64,000 nucleotides of DNA, taken from assembly GCA_005473895.2 (NCBI GenBank), contig SRJI02000016.1:20461-84460 (forward strand), given 5' to 3'. How positions within the stretch are numbered: the stretch's first letter is position 1; each line of letters starts with the position of its first letter. Positions 17,483 through 25,693 of the stretch are shown here, piece after piece. Both the position numbers and the translations under genes were made by a program. The notes beneath the pieces were generated by a model that had not been told where the DNA came from, did not search any database, and was given only the letters and a program-made list of their open reading frames with translations. This DNA comes from Carideicomes alvinocaridis (GTDB taxonomy: Bacteria; Pseudomonadota; Alphaproteobacteria; Rhodobacterales; Rhodobacteraceae).

Positions 17483-18363
17483 CGCCGGCTGCCGCCATCG
17501 GTGGCGCCTGCGCGGGACGGGTGGACCATCACCCAATCCTCTTCGGGCAGGTCGGGGAAACCCTGGAAATTCACCCCGTTGTCGAACTTCAGGCGGCAGG
17601 TCTCGAACCGCTTGTCGCAGCCCGCCACCAGTCGCAGCGGATCGCCCGGGGCCACCTCGGCGCGCAGGCTCTGCCACAGCTCGACCACCCGGCCACCGCC
17701 CTCGGCCCGCTCTTCCTTGATCGCCGCGTGCAGGCCCTGCGCTGCGCCGCCCAGCACCTCCAGCCGGCCGCGGGTGAACCAATCGACGGCAAAGCCCGGC
17801 AGGTCGGCAAAGCGAAAGACCCGCGCCTCCTCCACCCGCTCCACCGCGATCTCGGTGACGTAGCCCGGCACGGTCAGGTCCGCGCGGCAGGCCGCATCGC
17901 CCAGAACGGCCGTGCAGGGTTTCTGAAAGACCCGCCCCAGCGGCCGGTTGAGCGCCGCGCTCAGGCCCCGGATCTCGGCCCGGAAGGCGCCGTCGATGCG
18001 CGTCAGCTCCCCGATATGGCCGCGGAACATGAGCGCGCGCTGCTCCGGCGCCGCCCAGTTCACCCGCCATGCCCGCACCTCGGCCCCGTCGAAACGACCG
18101 GCCTCGATGTCTGCCTCGCTGATCCCGCTATCCGACAGCGCGCCCAGCGCCTCGGTGTTGTCGACCGACAGCCCCGTGGCCCGCGCCAGCGCCATGGCCG
18201 ACAGCCCGGTATCGGGCCGGAACGTCACGCCTTCGAAACCCAGCGGCCCGTCATGGTCGGTGAAGCCGAAGACCGCGCCATCCGCCCGGGTGATCGCCCA
18301 GGCGTGGCAGAGCGTGGTCAGCCCGCTGTCCAGCAGCGCCTGGAATGCCTGTGTGAACGCCAT
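17479..18363 (-). CDS. GTA tail hub protein (gp13-like, DUF2163)
   Basis: A 294-residue protein of the DUF2163 / phage BR0599 family, part of the GTA tail tip. Several cysteines typical of gp13 are present (AVLGDAACRADLTVP and CDKRFETCRLKFDN); in the R. capsulatus particle the equivalent protein was reported to carry an iron-sulfur cluster. The start at 18363 overlaps the gp12 stop and the stop overlaps gp14. Confidence 0.92.
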   Translation of the reverse strand: MAFTQAFQALLDSGLTTLCHAWAITRADGAVFGFTDHDGPLGFEGVTFRPDTGLSAMALARATGLSVDNTEALGALSDSGISEADIEAGRFDGAEVRAWRVNWAAPEQRALMFRGHIGELTRIDGAFRAEIRGLSAALNRPLGRVFQKPCTAVLGDAACRADLTVPGYVTEIAVERVEEARVFRFADLPGFAVDWFTRGRLEVLGGAAQGLHAAIKEERAEGGGRVVELWQSLRAEVAPGDPLRLVAGCDKRFETCRLKFDNGVNFQGFPDLPEEDWVMVHPSRAGATDGGSRR

Positions 18364-18995
18364 CAGACCCGAAGCTCCACCACCGGCACGCTGGGCACCT
18401 CGCCCGCCTGGAAGGTCGCCACGCTGACCTGGATCGCCTCGGTGTCGAAGCGCACCGGCACGTCGAACTCGAAGCCCGCGGTGACCGGCATGTCCTCCCC
18501 GGGCGGGCGCGCGAAGGTGACGATCCCGGTCGTCGCGTCCAGCTCGAAATGCACGCCCTCGCGCAGCTCGTCACCCTGCACGCCGCAGACCACCGTCCCC
18601 GCCACCGGCTTGGCGATGGGCCGCGCGTAATCCGCCTCCCCCGAGCGGTAGTGTTTCACAAGCTGGAACGCGGTCCGGAACCCGTCCCCGGTGCCGATCC
18701 GCTGATCCTCGTAGCGGACCTCCTGCGACGGCTGGCCCGAGCGGTAATCGGCCCAGTCCTTCCAGCGGAACCCGTAGAGCTGCCCGCGCCGTGCCTCGAA
18801 AAAGGCCAGCACCTCCGCCAGGTCGTCGAGCGATCGCATGCCCATCCCCGCATCGTAGCGCCGCCGCGAATGCGCCCAGGGCGTGTTGCGCTCTTCATAG
18901 CCAGAGGCCAGCGGCACGATCTCCGTCCGCCGCTCCGGCCCTCCGGCCGAGCCGAAGCTCAGCGCGGGGGGAAAGCGTGTTTCGTGAAAGCTCAT
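18363..18995 (-). CDS. GTA distal tail protein (gp12-like, DUF2460)
   Basis: A 210-residue DUF2460 family protein, the distal tail component between the tube and hub. Signatures include HETRFPPALSFGSAGGPERR near the N-terminus, YDAGMGMRSLDDLAEVLAFF and EARRGQLYGFRWKDWADYRS. The ATG at 18995 is preceded by GAGGATGTC. The stop overlaps gp13's start. Ten bases separate it from gp11, one of the few places in the cluster without overlap. Confidence 0.92.
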   Translation of the reverse strand: MSFHETRFPPALSFGSAGGPERRTEIVPLASGYEERNTPWAHSRRRYDAGMGMRSLDDLAEVLAFFEARRGQLYGFRWKDWADYRSGQPSQEVRYEDQRIGTGDGFRTAFQLVKHYRSGEADYARPIAKPVAGTVVCGVQGDELREGVHFELDATTGIVTFARPPGEDMPVTAGFEFDVPVRFDTEAIQVSVATFQAGEVPSVPVVELRV

Positions 18996-19005
18996 GACAT
19001 CCTCC

Positions 19006-19662
19006 TCAGCGGTTGCGCTGGCCGCGGGCCAGCACCCGGCCCATCTGCGCCGCGATCTGTCCCTGCGAGCGGCGGAACCCCTCCACGTCCGGGGTGGTGA
19101 TGTTCATCACCACGTGGACGCGGGCTCCGCCCTCGGCGCGCACGCCCAGCTTGCCGTCGGCCCCGCGCGACAGCGGCATGATCGCCTCCGGCCCCGCCTC
19201 GCCCATTAGCCCGGTGCCCCCGCGCATCGGAAAGCTCACCGGTCCGCGGACCACGCCGCCCGAGGCGAAGGGCATGACGCGGCCCTGGGTGAAAGCCCCG
19301 CCATCGGCAAAGGGCGAGGCCGCGCCGAAGACGCTGCCGATGCCCGCGGCCAACACGCTGCCCACATGGTTCGCCACCGGCTTCACCGCCGCGTTGTAGG
19401 CGGTGTCGATCAGCGACTGGCTGACCGTGCGCAGCGCGTCCGACAGGCTCGCCCCGTCCAGCACCAGACCGTCGATCGCCCGCTTCACCCCGCGGCTGAG
19501 CGAGCTTTCCAGCCGCTGCGCCCCGCGGTGCGTTTCCGAAAAGGTCTGGTTGATGCGCCGCAGCTCCGCCTCGAACCCGGCGGTCAGCCCGGCCGCCCGT
19601 CCCATCGCGCCGTCCAGCGCATCCACCTGCTCCTCGAGATCGTCGAACCCGTCCGCCATCAT
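19006..19662 (-). CDS. GTA tape-measure protein (gp11-like)
   Basis: A 218-residue protein that sets tail length by analogy to phage tape-measure proteins; the RcGTA version is about the same size and its tail is short. It has an N-terminal alpha-helical region (DDLEEQVDALDGAMGRAAGL) and a central Gly/Ala-rich hydrophobic part (VLAAGIGSVFGAASPFADGG). A C-terminal PMRGGTGLMGEAGPEAIMPL is found in many tape measures. It overlaps the previous gene by four bases. Confidence 0.9.
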   Translation of the reverse strand: MMADGFDDLEEQVDALDGAMGRAAGLTAGFEAELRRINQTFSETHRGAQRLESSLSRGVKRAIDGLVLDGASLSDALRTVSQSLIDTAYNAAVKPVANHVGSVLAAGIGSVFGAASPFADGGAFTQGRVMPFASGGVVRGPVSFPMRGGTGLMGEAGPEAIMPLSRGADGKLGVRAEGGARVHVVMNITTPDVEGFRRSQGQIAAQMGRVLARGQRNR

Positions 19663-19880
19663 CCCTCTCCCGTATCACCCGTCTTGCCATGCTCGTCCGG
19701 ATAGGCCGCCATCAGCGCGTCCAGCCCGGCCCGCCGCAGCGGGTTGCCGGCCTCGCCCAGCATCAGTTTCAGCTCCGCTGGCGTGAGCGCCCAGAAGCCC
19801 TCGGGCGACAGCCCCAGCCCTCCGAGCGCCGGCGCCCGGCAGCCCAGCCGCATGAGCGCGGGCCAGTCGAAGCGGCTCAT
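19659..19880 (-). CDS. GTA tail assembly chaperone 2 (gp10.1-like)
   Basis: A 73-residue protein with WPALMRLGCRAPALGGLGLS, FWALTPAELKLMLG and the Arg/Leu-rich RRAGLDALMAAYPDE, matching the small tail assembly chaperone found after gp10 in Rhodobacterales GTA clusters (Phage_TAC type). The ATG at 19880 overlaps the gp10 stop, and the stop overlaps the gp11 ATG. In many phages the two chaperones are joined by ribosomal frameshifting; here they are separate coupled genes. Confidence 0.85.
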   Translation of the reverse strand: MSRFDWPALMRLGCRAPALGGLGLSPEGFWALTPAELKLMLGEAGNPLRRAGLDALMAAYPDEHGKTGDTGEG

Positions 19881-20218
19881 CCGCCGCCCGCCTCCGGCAC
19901 GGCAAAGGCTCGCGCCAGAAGCTCCGCCGCCGCCCGCGCCGCGGCCATCGGTCCGCCCTCGATCTCGGCGGTGGTCAGATCCGCCGCGCGCCCCTGCCAG
20001 CCGCCGCCCCTGAGCCCCGCGAGGATCAGCGACAGCAGGTCGCGCGAGGAAAAGCGCCCCTCCTCGAACCGGGCGATCAGCGCAACCAGGCTGTCCTCGC
20101 CCAGCCCCGCCTCCAGCTCGGCCAGCGCGCCCAGGGTCAGCCGCATCACCTGCGGCGCCCCGTCGATCACCAGCGTGACCTCGCCGCGCCATGGATTGCC
20201 CGCGGGCCGCTCCATCAC
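19877..20218 (-). CDS. GTA tail assembly chaperone 1 (gp10-like)
   Basis: A 113-residue protein of the GTA gp10 / tail assembly chaperone family. It opens with NPWRGEVTLVIDGAPQVMRL and has LGALAELEAGLGEDSLVALI and FSSRDLLSLILAGLRGGGW, the conserved helical core. It is thought to bind the tape measure during tail assembly and is not part of the finished particle. It overlaps gp9 and gp10.1 by four bases on each side. Confidence 0.88.
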   Translation of the reverse strand: MMERPAGNPWRGEVTLVIDGAPQVMRLTLGALAELEAGLGEDSLVALIARFEEGRFSSRDLLSLILAGLRGGGWQGRAADLTTAEIEGGPMAAARAAAELLARAFAVPEAGGG

Positions 20219-20628
20219 AGCGCCACGAAGCTCAGCGCGCCCGCCGAGGCCAGCGACAGCTCGTAGGTCGCCTCCCCGTCATGGCTGCCCGCATATTCCA
20301 GCGCGGTGATCTGGAACGCGCCTTCCACGGTGCCGAAATCCGGGATGATCACCTGGAAATCCGGCACCTCGCCGTCAAAGAAGATCTGCCGCGCGCGTTC
20401 GTCGGTGCCCGTGTCACGGAACACGCCCGAGCCCGAGATCGCCGCCGATTTCACCCCGGCGCCGGACAGAAGCTCGCGCCAACCGCCCTCGCTCTCGAGG
20501 CTGGTGACATCCACGCTTTCCGCGTTGAAGCTCACCCGCGTGGCGCGCAGCCCCGCGATGGTCTGGAACTGCCCGTCCCCGGTCAGGTCCACCTTGATCA
20601 ACAGATCCTTGCCGTTCTGTGCCGCCAT
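20215..20628 (-). CDS. GTA major tail protein (gp9-like)
   Basis: A 137-residue tail tube subunit of the TP901-1-like family. It starts AAQNGKDLLIKVDLTGDGQF, with TRVSFNAESVDVTSLESEGG and RELLSGAGVKSAAISGSGVF as family hallmarks. It is expected to be one of the most abundant particle proteins. GGAGCAAGGACC lies before the ATG at 20628. An 18-base gap separates it from gp8. Confidence 0.92.
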   Translation of the reverse strand: MAAQNGKDLLIKVDLTGDGQFQTIAGLRATRVSFNAESVDVTSLESEGGWRELLSGAGVKSAAISGSGVFRDTGTDERARQIFFDGEVPDFQVIIPDFGTVEGAFQITALEYAGSHDGEATYELSLASAGALSFVAL

Positions 20629-20646
20629 GGTCCTTGCTCCTCTGGC

Positions 20647-21057
20647 CTATGCGTCGTCGAGCCGCGCGCGGAAGGTCAGGTCGATGCGCCGCACCGCTCC
20701 CGTCTGTTCCCGCCGCGCGCGCGCCTTCTGGAATGTCATCGCCACGATCCGACCCCGGCTGAGCGGCGGCCGCGCGCCGTCGAGCGCATCGCAGACCGCG
20801 CCCGCCGCCACCTTGGCCTGGGCAAAGCCCGCGGCGCCGGTGACGACCGAGACGGTGATGTCGTGCTGCGCCCCCGCGCCGGTACCGTCCGAGCGCTCGC
20901 GCACCCGTTCCGACCCAAGCGCCACGTAGAGCGGTGGCACCTCCCCCGGCGGCACGGCGTCGTAGACATGGCCGCCCACCAGTGCCGACAGCGCGGCGTC
21001 CCCCGCGAGCAGATCGTAGAGGGCCGCCTGAAGCGGGGCGGATAGCGCGTAGGTCAT
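20647..21057 (-). CDS. GTA tail terminator / completion protein (gp8-like, DUF3168)
   Basis: A 136-residue DUF3168 family protein. ALSAPLQAALYDLLAGDAAL and GGHVYDAVPPGEVPPLYVAL are typical openings, and FQKARARREQTGAVRRIDLT is close to the C-terminus. It is thought to close the top of the tail tube. The start at 21057 is fixed by overlap with the gp7 stop; longer in-frame readings run into gp7. Confidence 0.9.
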   Translation of the reverse strand: MTYALSAPLQAALYDLLAGDAALSALVGGHVYDAVPPGEVPPLYVALGSERVRERSDGTGAGAQHDITVSVVTGAAGFAQAKVAAGAVCDALDGARPPLSRGRIVAMTFQKARARREQTGAVRRIDLTFRARLDDA

Positions 21058-21395
21058 GCCGCCACCTCCTCTTCGGCGAAACAGACGAGGTAGCGCCCCT
21101 CCCGGCCCCGCTCCGTCACCGCCTCCAGCCGGAAGACCCGCGCGCCCTCGCGCAGGCGCTGACCGGGCACGGGCCGCATGGAAGAGCCGCGCGGCGCCGC
21201 CCGCAGCAGGATGCGGAACGAGGTGGAGGACAGGCTCACCGCCTCCCCCGCCCGGTCCCGGCCCGTGCGCGGCGAGATCTCGGCCCAGAGCACGCCCTTC
21301 TCGCGCCAGCCCTCGGCAAAGCCCCCGGCGCCATCCGGCAGCGCGCTGCGCTCTTCCAGCACCAGCCGGCGATTCAGCCTCGGCGCGCCGCTCAT
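21054..21395 (-). CDS. GTA head-closure protein (gp7-like)
   Basis: A 113-residue phage head-tail joining protein. APRLNRRLVLEERSALPDGA and GFAEGWREKGVLWAEISPRT match the family in which a small beta-barrel closes the head after packaging. It overlaps gp6 by the ATGA at 21392-21395 and gp8 on the other side. Confidence 0.9.
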   Translation of the reverse strand: MSGAPRLNRRLVLEERSALPDGAGGFAEGWREKGVLWAEISPRTGRDRAGEAVSLSSTSFRILLRAAPRGSSMRPVPGQRLREGARVFRLEAVTERGREGRYLVCFAEEEVAA

Positions 21396-22021
21396 CGGCT
21401 CGCTCCCCGACCCGTCGCGCGTCCGGCACCCGGCCCGGCAAACAGCCGGACGGTGCGGTAGCGCTCGATCAGCGCCGTGACGCCGAAGGGCATGCAGCCC
21501 GCGCCCAGCGCCGTCTCGTCGCGGTACTCGTAGTAATGCGCCGCCAGCAGCAGCACCGCCTGGCCCAGATCCGCGGGCAGCTCGCCCCAGCACGCGGCAT
21601 GGCCCGCCACCAGCACCAGCCGCGCCACGCCCTCGGTGGGGATCGCGGGCAGTGCCATCCCCGTCGCCTCGATCCGCGGCCGCTGATCGTCCTTCACCAG
21701 CCGGAACCGCTCCGGCGCCACCACCTCCTCGGCCCCGGTCGCCCCGACCAGCGTCAGGCTCGTCACTGCGGTCACCGGTGCCAGCGGCAGCCCCTGCTCC
21801 ACCGGGTCGCGCCACTCGGCGATCTCCCAGCAGAAACTGCGGGTGATCAGCACCTTGCCCGTGCGCCCTTCGATGGCGGTGATCGCGGCGCGCAGGAACC
21901 CCTCCAGCACCGTGTCCTGCAGGTCGTCCTCGGCAAAGCCGCTGCCCAGCCGGAGATGCGCCTTGAAGTCCGCCACCGGAAGCGCGGCCTGCGGCACCCC
22001 CGTCTCATCGGTCAGCATCAT
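21392..22021 (-). CDS. GTA head-tail adaptor (gp6-like)
   Basis: A 209-residue member of the phage gp6-like head-tail connector family that sits under the portal. VADFKAHLRLGSGFAEDDLQ, followed by LRAAITAIEGRTGKVLI, is the conserved N-terminal helical signature. It is separated from the capsid gene by 110 bases, the longest gap inside the cluster, where a strong stem-loop lies. Confidence 0.92.
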   Translation of the reverse strand: MMLTDETGVPQAALPVADFKAHLRLGSGFAEDDLQDTVLEGFLRAAITAIEGRTGKVLITRSFCWEIAEWRDPVEQGLPLAPVTAVTSLTLVGATGAEEVVAPERFRLVKDDQRPRIEATGMALPAIPTEGVARLVLVAGHAACWGELPADLGQAVLLLAAHYYEYRDETALGAGCMPFGVTALIERYRTVRLFAGPGAGRATGRGASR

Positions 22022-22059
22022 GTGTATCCCTCCGAATATCCCCGGTTGCGGGAGAAATC

Positions 22060-22103
22060 GGCGCCCGCCGCCGCGCGCATAGGCACGAGGTCCGGCGGGC
22101 GCC
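22060..22103 (-). other. Stem-loop between major capsid and adaptor genes
   Basis: GGCGCCCGCCG at 22060-22070 and CGGCGGGCGCC at 22093-22103 form a perfect 11-base stem with a 22-base loop, directly after the capsid gene. There is no T-run. It could protect the capsid mRNA 3' end or partly stop transcription, so that capsid protein is made in excess over the adaptor. Confidence 0.6.
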
Positions 22104-22131
22104 CCCGGGCCCAGCGGCCCGGCACGGCCCC

Positions 22132-23298
22132 TTACGAGGTGCCGAATTTCAGCAGCTTGATCGCGGCAAAGTCGCTCACGTCCCCGCCCACGCGCTTGGT
22201 CGCGTAGAACAGCACGTGCGGCTTGGCGCTGAAGGGATCGCGCAGCACCCGCAGGTCGGGGCGCTCGGCCACGGTGTAGCCCTTGGCGAAGTCGCCGAAG
22301 GCCACCGCGAAGCTGCCGGAGCCGATGTCCGGCATGTCCTCGGCCACCAGCACCGGGTAGCCCAGCAGGCGCGCCGGCTCGCCCGCGGCCAGCCCGTCAG
22401 ACCACAGGAAGCGCCCGTCGGCATCCTTGATCTTGCGTATCTCGCCCGCGGTCCTCGAGTTCATGACAAAGCTCGCGCCGGCCCGGTACTGCGCCCCCAG
22501 CGCATAGACCAGGTCGATCAGCGCATCCCCCGGCGCGCTGGCGGCAAAGGCGCCGTCCGCCCCGGTCGTCACGTAGCCCAGGCTGTCCCAGGACCAGCTG
22601 ACCTGCGGCAAGGCGGCATGGTCGAGAAAGCCGCGCGGCTTGTCGTCGCCATCCCCGGTGACGAAGGCCGCGGCCTCGGCCCGGGCGAACTTGTCGGCGA
22701 TGCGCTCGGCCAGCCAGCCCTCGAGGTCGAAGGCGCTGTCGTCCAGCAGCCGCTGCGAGGCCTTGGGCATCGCCGAAAGCTCGTGCAGCGGGATGCTGAT
22801 GCGGTCCATCACCGGCGTGCCGGTCTCCGCCTGCGGGCCCGCCTCGGTGCCCCATCCCGCGCCCATGTCGCTCTGGTCGATGATCACGTCGTAGGAGGTC
22901 GCCTCCACGTGCACCACCTTGGCGATGCGCCGGATCGAGGCGCCGGACCGCAGCTGCCCCGAGATCGTCTCGGCGGTCTGCGGATCGACGAGGTAGCCGC
23001 CGTCGCCGGTGGTGGCCATGGCCTTGCCTTCCAGCTCGATGCCCCGCAGCGCCGCGTCGTCGCCCGAGCGCAGGTAGGTGTCAAAGGCCTTCTGGTGCGG
23101 GGCGTCGCCCTCCGCGCTCGAGGCCAGGGCCGGCCGCGCCGGGGCAAGAGATTTTCGGTCAAACATGGTCAGTCGCTCTTCCTGTTGCTGAAGCCTTGCG
23201 TTCACGTCGTCGCGGAACGCCCTGAAGTCCTTGGTGAATCCTTCCACTGCACGGCTCACCTGGCCGGCGGCGCTCCCGCTCTCCGTCTTGCTCGTCAT
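22132..23298 (-). CDS. GTA major capsid protein (gp5-like, HK97 fold)
   Basis: A 388-residue HK97-type capsid precursor. The N-terminal helical stretch (about residues 1-80, FRAFRDDVNARLQQQEERLT) acts as built-in scaffold and is removed by the gp4 protease. The capsid core begins near GDGGYLVDPQTAETISGQLR and contains PLHELSAMPKASQRLLDDSA and PRGFLDHAAL, as in RcGTA gp5. The gene is intact, and its start overlaps the protease gene's stop. Confidence 0.95.
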   Translation of the reverse strand: MTSKTESGSAAGQVSRAVEGFTKDFRAFRDDVNARLQQQEERLTMFDRKSLAPARPALASSAEGDAPHQKAFDTYLRSGDDAALRGIELEGKAMATTGDGGYLVDPQTAETISGQLRSGASIRRIAKVVHVEATSYDVIIDQSDMGAGWGTEAGPQAETGTPVMDRISIPLHELSAMPKASQRLLDDSAFDLEGWLAERIADKFARAEAAAFVTGDGDDKPRGFLDHAALPQVSWSWDSLGYVTTGADGAFAASAPGDALIDLVYALGAQYRAGASFVMNSRTAGEIRKIKDADGRFLWSDGLAAGEPARLLGYPVLVAEDMPDIGSGSFAVAFGDFAKGYTVAERPDLRVLRDPFSAKPHVLFYATKRVGGDVSDFAAIKLLKFGTS

Positions 23299-23897
23299 CG
23301 CTCACCCCGTTCGTTGGATCCCGGCCGCCCTCGAAAGCTGTCGGCCATCTCATGGCGCGCGGCATCCAGCGCCGCCGCCACGTCGCGCAGCACCCGGTCC
23401 CCGGGGTCGTCCCCCTTGGACGCGACCCGCGCCTCGCGCAGCATCGGGAAGGTCACCAGCGACACTTCCCAGAGGTCGAGCTCGGTCAGCAGCCGCCGGC
23501 CCTGCGCGGTCTTCTCGGCGCGCAAGGTGCGGTAGCCGATGGACAGCCCGTCGATCGCGCCCGCCCCGATCAGCGCCACCGCTTCCCGGGCGCGGGCCAC
23601 GCTGTCCAGCAGCCGCCCCCTGACCCAGAGACCGCGCGCGTCCTCGCACACCTCCTCCCAGATGCCGATGGGCTGGGCCGGGTCGTGCTGCCACAGCATC
23701 TTCACCCGCCGCCCCTCGGCCGCCATGCGCTTCAGCGAGGCGGCGTAGGCGCCGTTCGCCACGATGTCGCCGGCCTGGTCCTCGGCCCCGAAAAGGCTCG
23801 CATAGCCCTCGATCCGGCAATCTTCGCCCAGCGCCACCATGCTGTCGTCCAGCCGGCAGAACTTGCGCTCCAGCCCGCTCTCCATCATCCCGTCCAT
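23295..23897 (-). CDS. GTA prohead protease (gp4-like)
   Basis: A 200-residue HK97-type prohead maturation protease. It begins MDGMMESGLERKFCRLDD and has RIEGYASLFGAEDQAGDIVA, MLWQHDPAQPIGIWEE (His region) and the active-site-type DGLSIGYRT. The ATG at 23897 is preceded by AGGAGAG. A much longer in-frame version was rejected, since it would extend through the two upstream genes. Confidence 0.93.
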   Translation of the reverse strand: MDGMMESGLERKFCRLDDSMVALGEDCRIEGYASLFGAEDQAGDIVANGAYAASLKRMAAEGRRVKMLWQHDPAQPIGIWEEVCEDARGLWVRGRLLDSVARAREAVALIGAGAIDGLSIGYRTLRAEKTAQGRRLLTELDLWEVSLVTFPMLREARVASKGDDPGDRVLRDVAAALDAARHEMADSFRGRPGSNERGER

Positions 23898-23911
23898 TCG
23901 CCGCTCTCCTC

Positions 23912-24157
23912 TCAGGGCCCCAGCCGCGGGGCCAGGTCCAGCACCCGCATCGCCGCCTGCGCCAGCACCATCCCGGCGACGCCGTAGACGGTCAGCCACA
24001 GGCGCTTTTCCAGCCGTTCCATCAGCAACTCGATCCGGTCGAGCCGCGCCTCCAGTGCCTCGAATTGCAGCTGCGCCACCCGCTCGTGGGCCTCCAGCCG
24101 CAGCGCCGGCGCGCAATCGAAGGACTCGAACCCGTAGCGTCCGCCCCGCTCATCCAT
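23912..24157 (-). CDS. GTA head-formation protein (gp3.5-like)
   Basis: An 81-residue protein between portal and protease, where R. capsulatus also has a small gene. It has a charged helical part (FEALEARLDRIELLMERLEK) and one hydrophobic segment (LTVYGVAGMVLAQAAMRVL). The function is not known in detail. Its start overlaps the portal gene by 8 bases. Confidence 0.8.
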   Translation of the reverse strand: MDERGGRYGFESFDCAPALRLEAHERVAQLQFEALEARLDRIELLMERLEKRLWLTVYGVAGMVLAQAAMRVLDLAPRLGP

Positions 24158-25352
24158 CCGGATCCTCCCCGGCGGTCGCCTCCCCGCCCGGCGCGCCCTC
24201 CGCGGGCGGCAGCCCCAGCAGCGCGCGCTTTTCCGCCGCCGTCAGGAAGCCGGCCCCGCTCACCCGCCGCCACAGCGCCTCGCGCTCGGCCGCCAGCGCG
24301 GGCACCTGGTCGAGGTCGGGCTTCAGCTCCACCGCCTCGCCCACCAGCACCGACAGCCACTCGCCAAGCGCCGCCGTCACCCGCGCCGCCAGCGGCAGCA
24401 CGGTCAGGCGATAGAAGGCCCGGTTGGCCTCCTGGTAATTGGCGTAGGTCGCCTCGCCGGGGATCCCCAGCATCATCGGCGGCACCCCGAAGGCCACCGC
24501 GATCTCGCGCGCGGCCGCCTCCTTGGTCTTCTGGAATTCCATGTCCGAGGGCGAGAAGCTCATCGGCTTCCAGTCGAGCCCGCCCTCCAGCAGCATCGGC
24601 CGCCCGGCATTGCGCGCGCCCTGGTGAAAGGTCTCCATCTCCGAGACCAGCCGCTCGTACTGGTCGTTGGACAGGATCCCCTGCCCCTCGGCCCCCTTCC
24701 AGACCATCGCGCCCGAGGGCCGCGCGGCATTGTCCAGGAGCGCCTTCGACCAGCGCGAGGCGGCGTTGTGCACGTCCAGCGCCATGGCCGCCGCCTGGAT
24801 CGGGCTCAGCCCGTAATGGTCGTCCTGCGGGTGGAAGCTGCGGATATGGCAGACGGGCCGCCACGGGCCGGTCACGTCGAAGCGATGCTTGCGGCCCCCC
24901 ACCGCGTATTCGTAGCCCACGGGCCAGCCATCGGCGCCCGGGATGATCCGCATCCGGTCCGAACGCAGCACGTGCAGCTCCGCTGGCACGCCCTCGCCGC
25001 CCACGGCTTCCATGTAGCCGTCGCCCGACAGCAGGATCTGGCCGTAGAGCGCCTCGAGCAGTTCCGCCCGCCCCTGCGCGGGGTTGGGCCGCCGCACCAG
25101 GTCGAGCACCGGGTGGCTGTCATAGCGCCGCGCGTCCCCCTCCAGCACCAGCGGCAGCGCCGCCGCCGCCTCTGCGATGAGCTTGACCGCGCGAAATCCC
25201 ACCGGGTTCCCGGCAAAGCCCGCCCGCGTCATCGACGACGTGTCCCGCGGGCTCCAGGCGACGCGGCCCGACCCGGCCCAGGCCATCACCCGGCCCGCGG
25301 CGCTCGCCTTGCTCTCCGGCTGAGCCGCGGCCTTTCGCCGAAATCCGAACAT
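24150..25352 (-). CDS. GTA portal protein (gp3-like)
   Basis: A 400-residue HK97-family portal protein, which forms the ring through which DNA enters the head. Signatures are [20 protein letters not shown] and [20 protein letters not shown] near the N-terminus, [20 protein letters not shown], and [20 protein letters not shown]. The ATG at 25352 follows GAGGGAGAG. It is the first gene of the cluster in this window. In the standard GTA order a large terminase gene should precede it, but there is none. Confidence 0.95.
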   Translation of the reverse strand: MFGFRRKAAAQPESKASAAGRVMAWAGSGRVAWSPRDTSSMTRAGFAGNPVGFRAVKLIAEAAAALPLVLEGDARRYDSHPVLDLVRRPNPAQGRAELLEALYGQILLSGDGYMEAVGGEGVPAELHVLRSDRMRIIPGADGWPVGYEYAVGGRKHRFDVTGPWRPVCHIRSFHPQDDHYGLSPIQAAAMALDVHNAASRWSKALLDNAARPSGAMVWKGAEGQGILSNDQYERLVSEMETFHQGARNAGRPMLLEGGLDWKPMSFSPSDMEFQKTKEAAAREIAVAFGVPPMMLGIPGEATYANYQEANRAFYRLTVLPLAARVTAALGEWLSVLVGEAVELKPDLDQVPALAAEREALWRRVSGAGFLTAAEKRALLGLPPAEGAPGGEATAGEDPDG

Positions 25353-25556
25353 CGCGCTCTCCCTCGCTGCCACCGGGTCGCTCCCGACACGAAGAAAGCT
25401 CGCACGAAGATCCTAACCGCTGCCGAGCCCCCCGCACGCTGATCACGCAACACCCCGGCGCCCGCCCCGCGCCCGGCGTCCCAATCCGCGGACCGCGCAA
25501 CAGCTCTCGACGCGCGCCCTCACCGCGCCTCACCCGTGGCAAGCGCGCCTCCCCCA
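25353..25556 (-). other. Non-coding stretch in front of the GTA portal gene; terminase missing
   Basis: No credible gene is found between the portal gene and the trpA leader, on either strand. The usual GTA gp1 and gp2 (terminase) are absent, and no terminase Walker A or nuclease motif is seen. The region has an eight-base direct repeat CACGAAGA at 25388-25395 and 25403-25410 (period 15 bases, given on the + strand), about 50 bases before the portal ATG, a possible regulator site. No CtrA-like TTAA pair was seen. The part from 25557 to 25693 carries a dispersed repeat and the trpA leader. Confidence 0.7.
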
Positions 25557-25590
25557 CCTTCTCCGGTCCGAAAATATGGCCGCCGGAGGC
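25557..25590 (-). repeat. Dispersed intergenic repeat, copy 3
   Basis: CCTTCTCCGGTCC, core AAAATAT and GCCGCCGGAGGC match the family. It lies between the GTA portal gene and trpA, which are transcribed away from each other. Confidence 0.75.
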
Positions 25591-25693
25591 AAGAAAGTCT
25601 CTCCGCGCACCCCATCCGCCCCGCGCTCCGCCGGGGCTATTGCGATCCGCCCCCGGATCCGCCAAACCCCGGCAAGGCAAGAGGGAGCGCGCC

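Noticed and set aside
19659..20218. A programmed frameshift joining gp10 and gp10.1
   Set aside because: The genes overlap by only four bases with their own start codon, and no slippery heptamer was seen at the junction.
13092..25352. The phage-like cluster as an intact prophage
   Set aside because: There is no integrase, repressor, replication, lysis or terminase gene, and the order and size match Rhodobacterales gene transfer agents.
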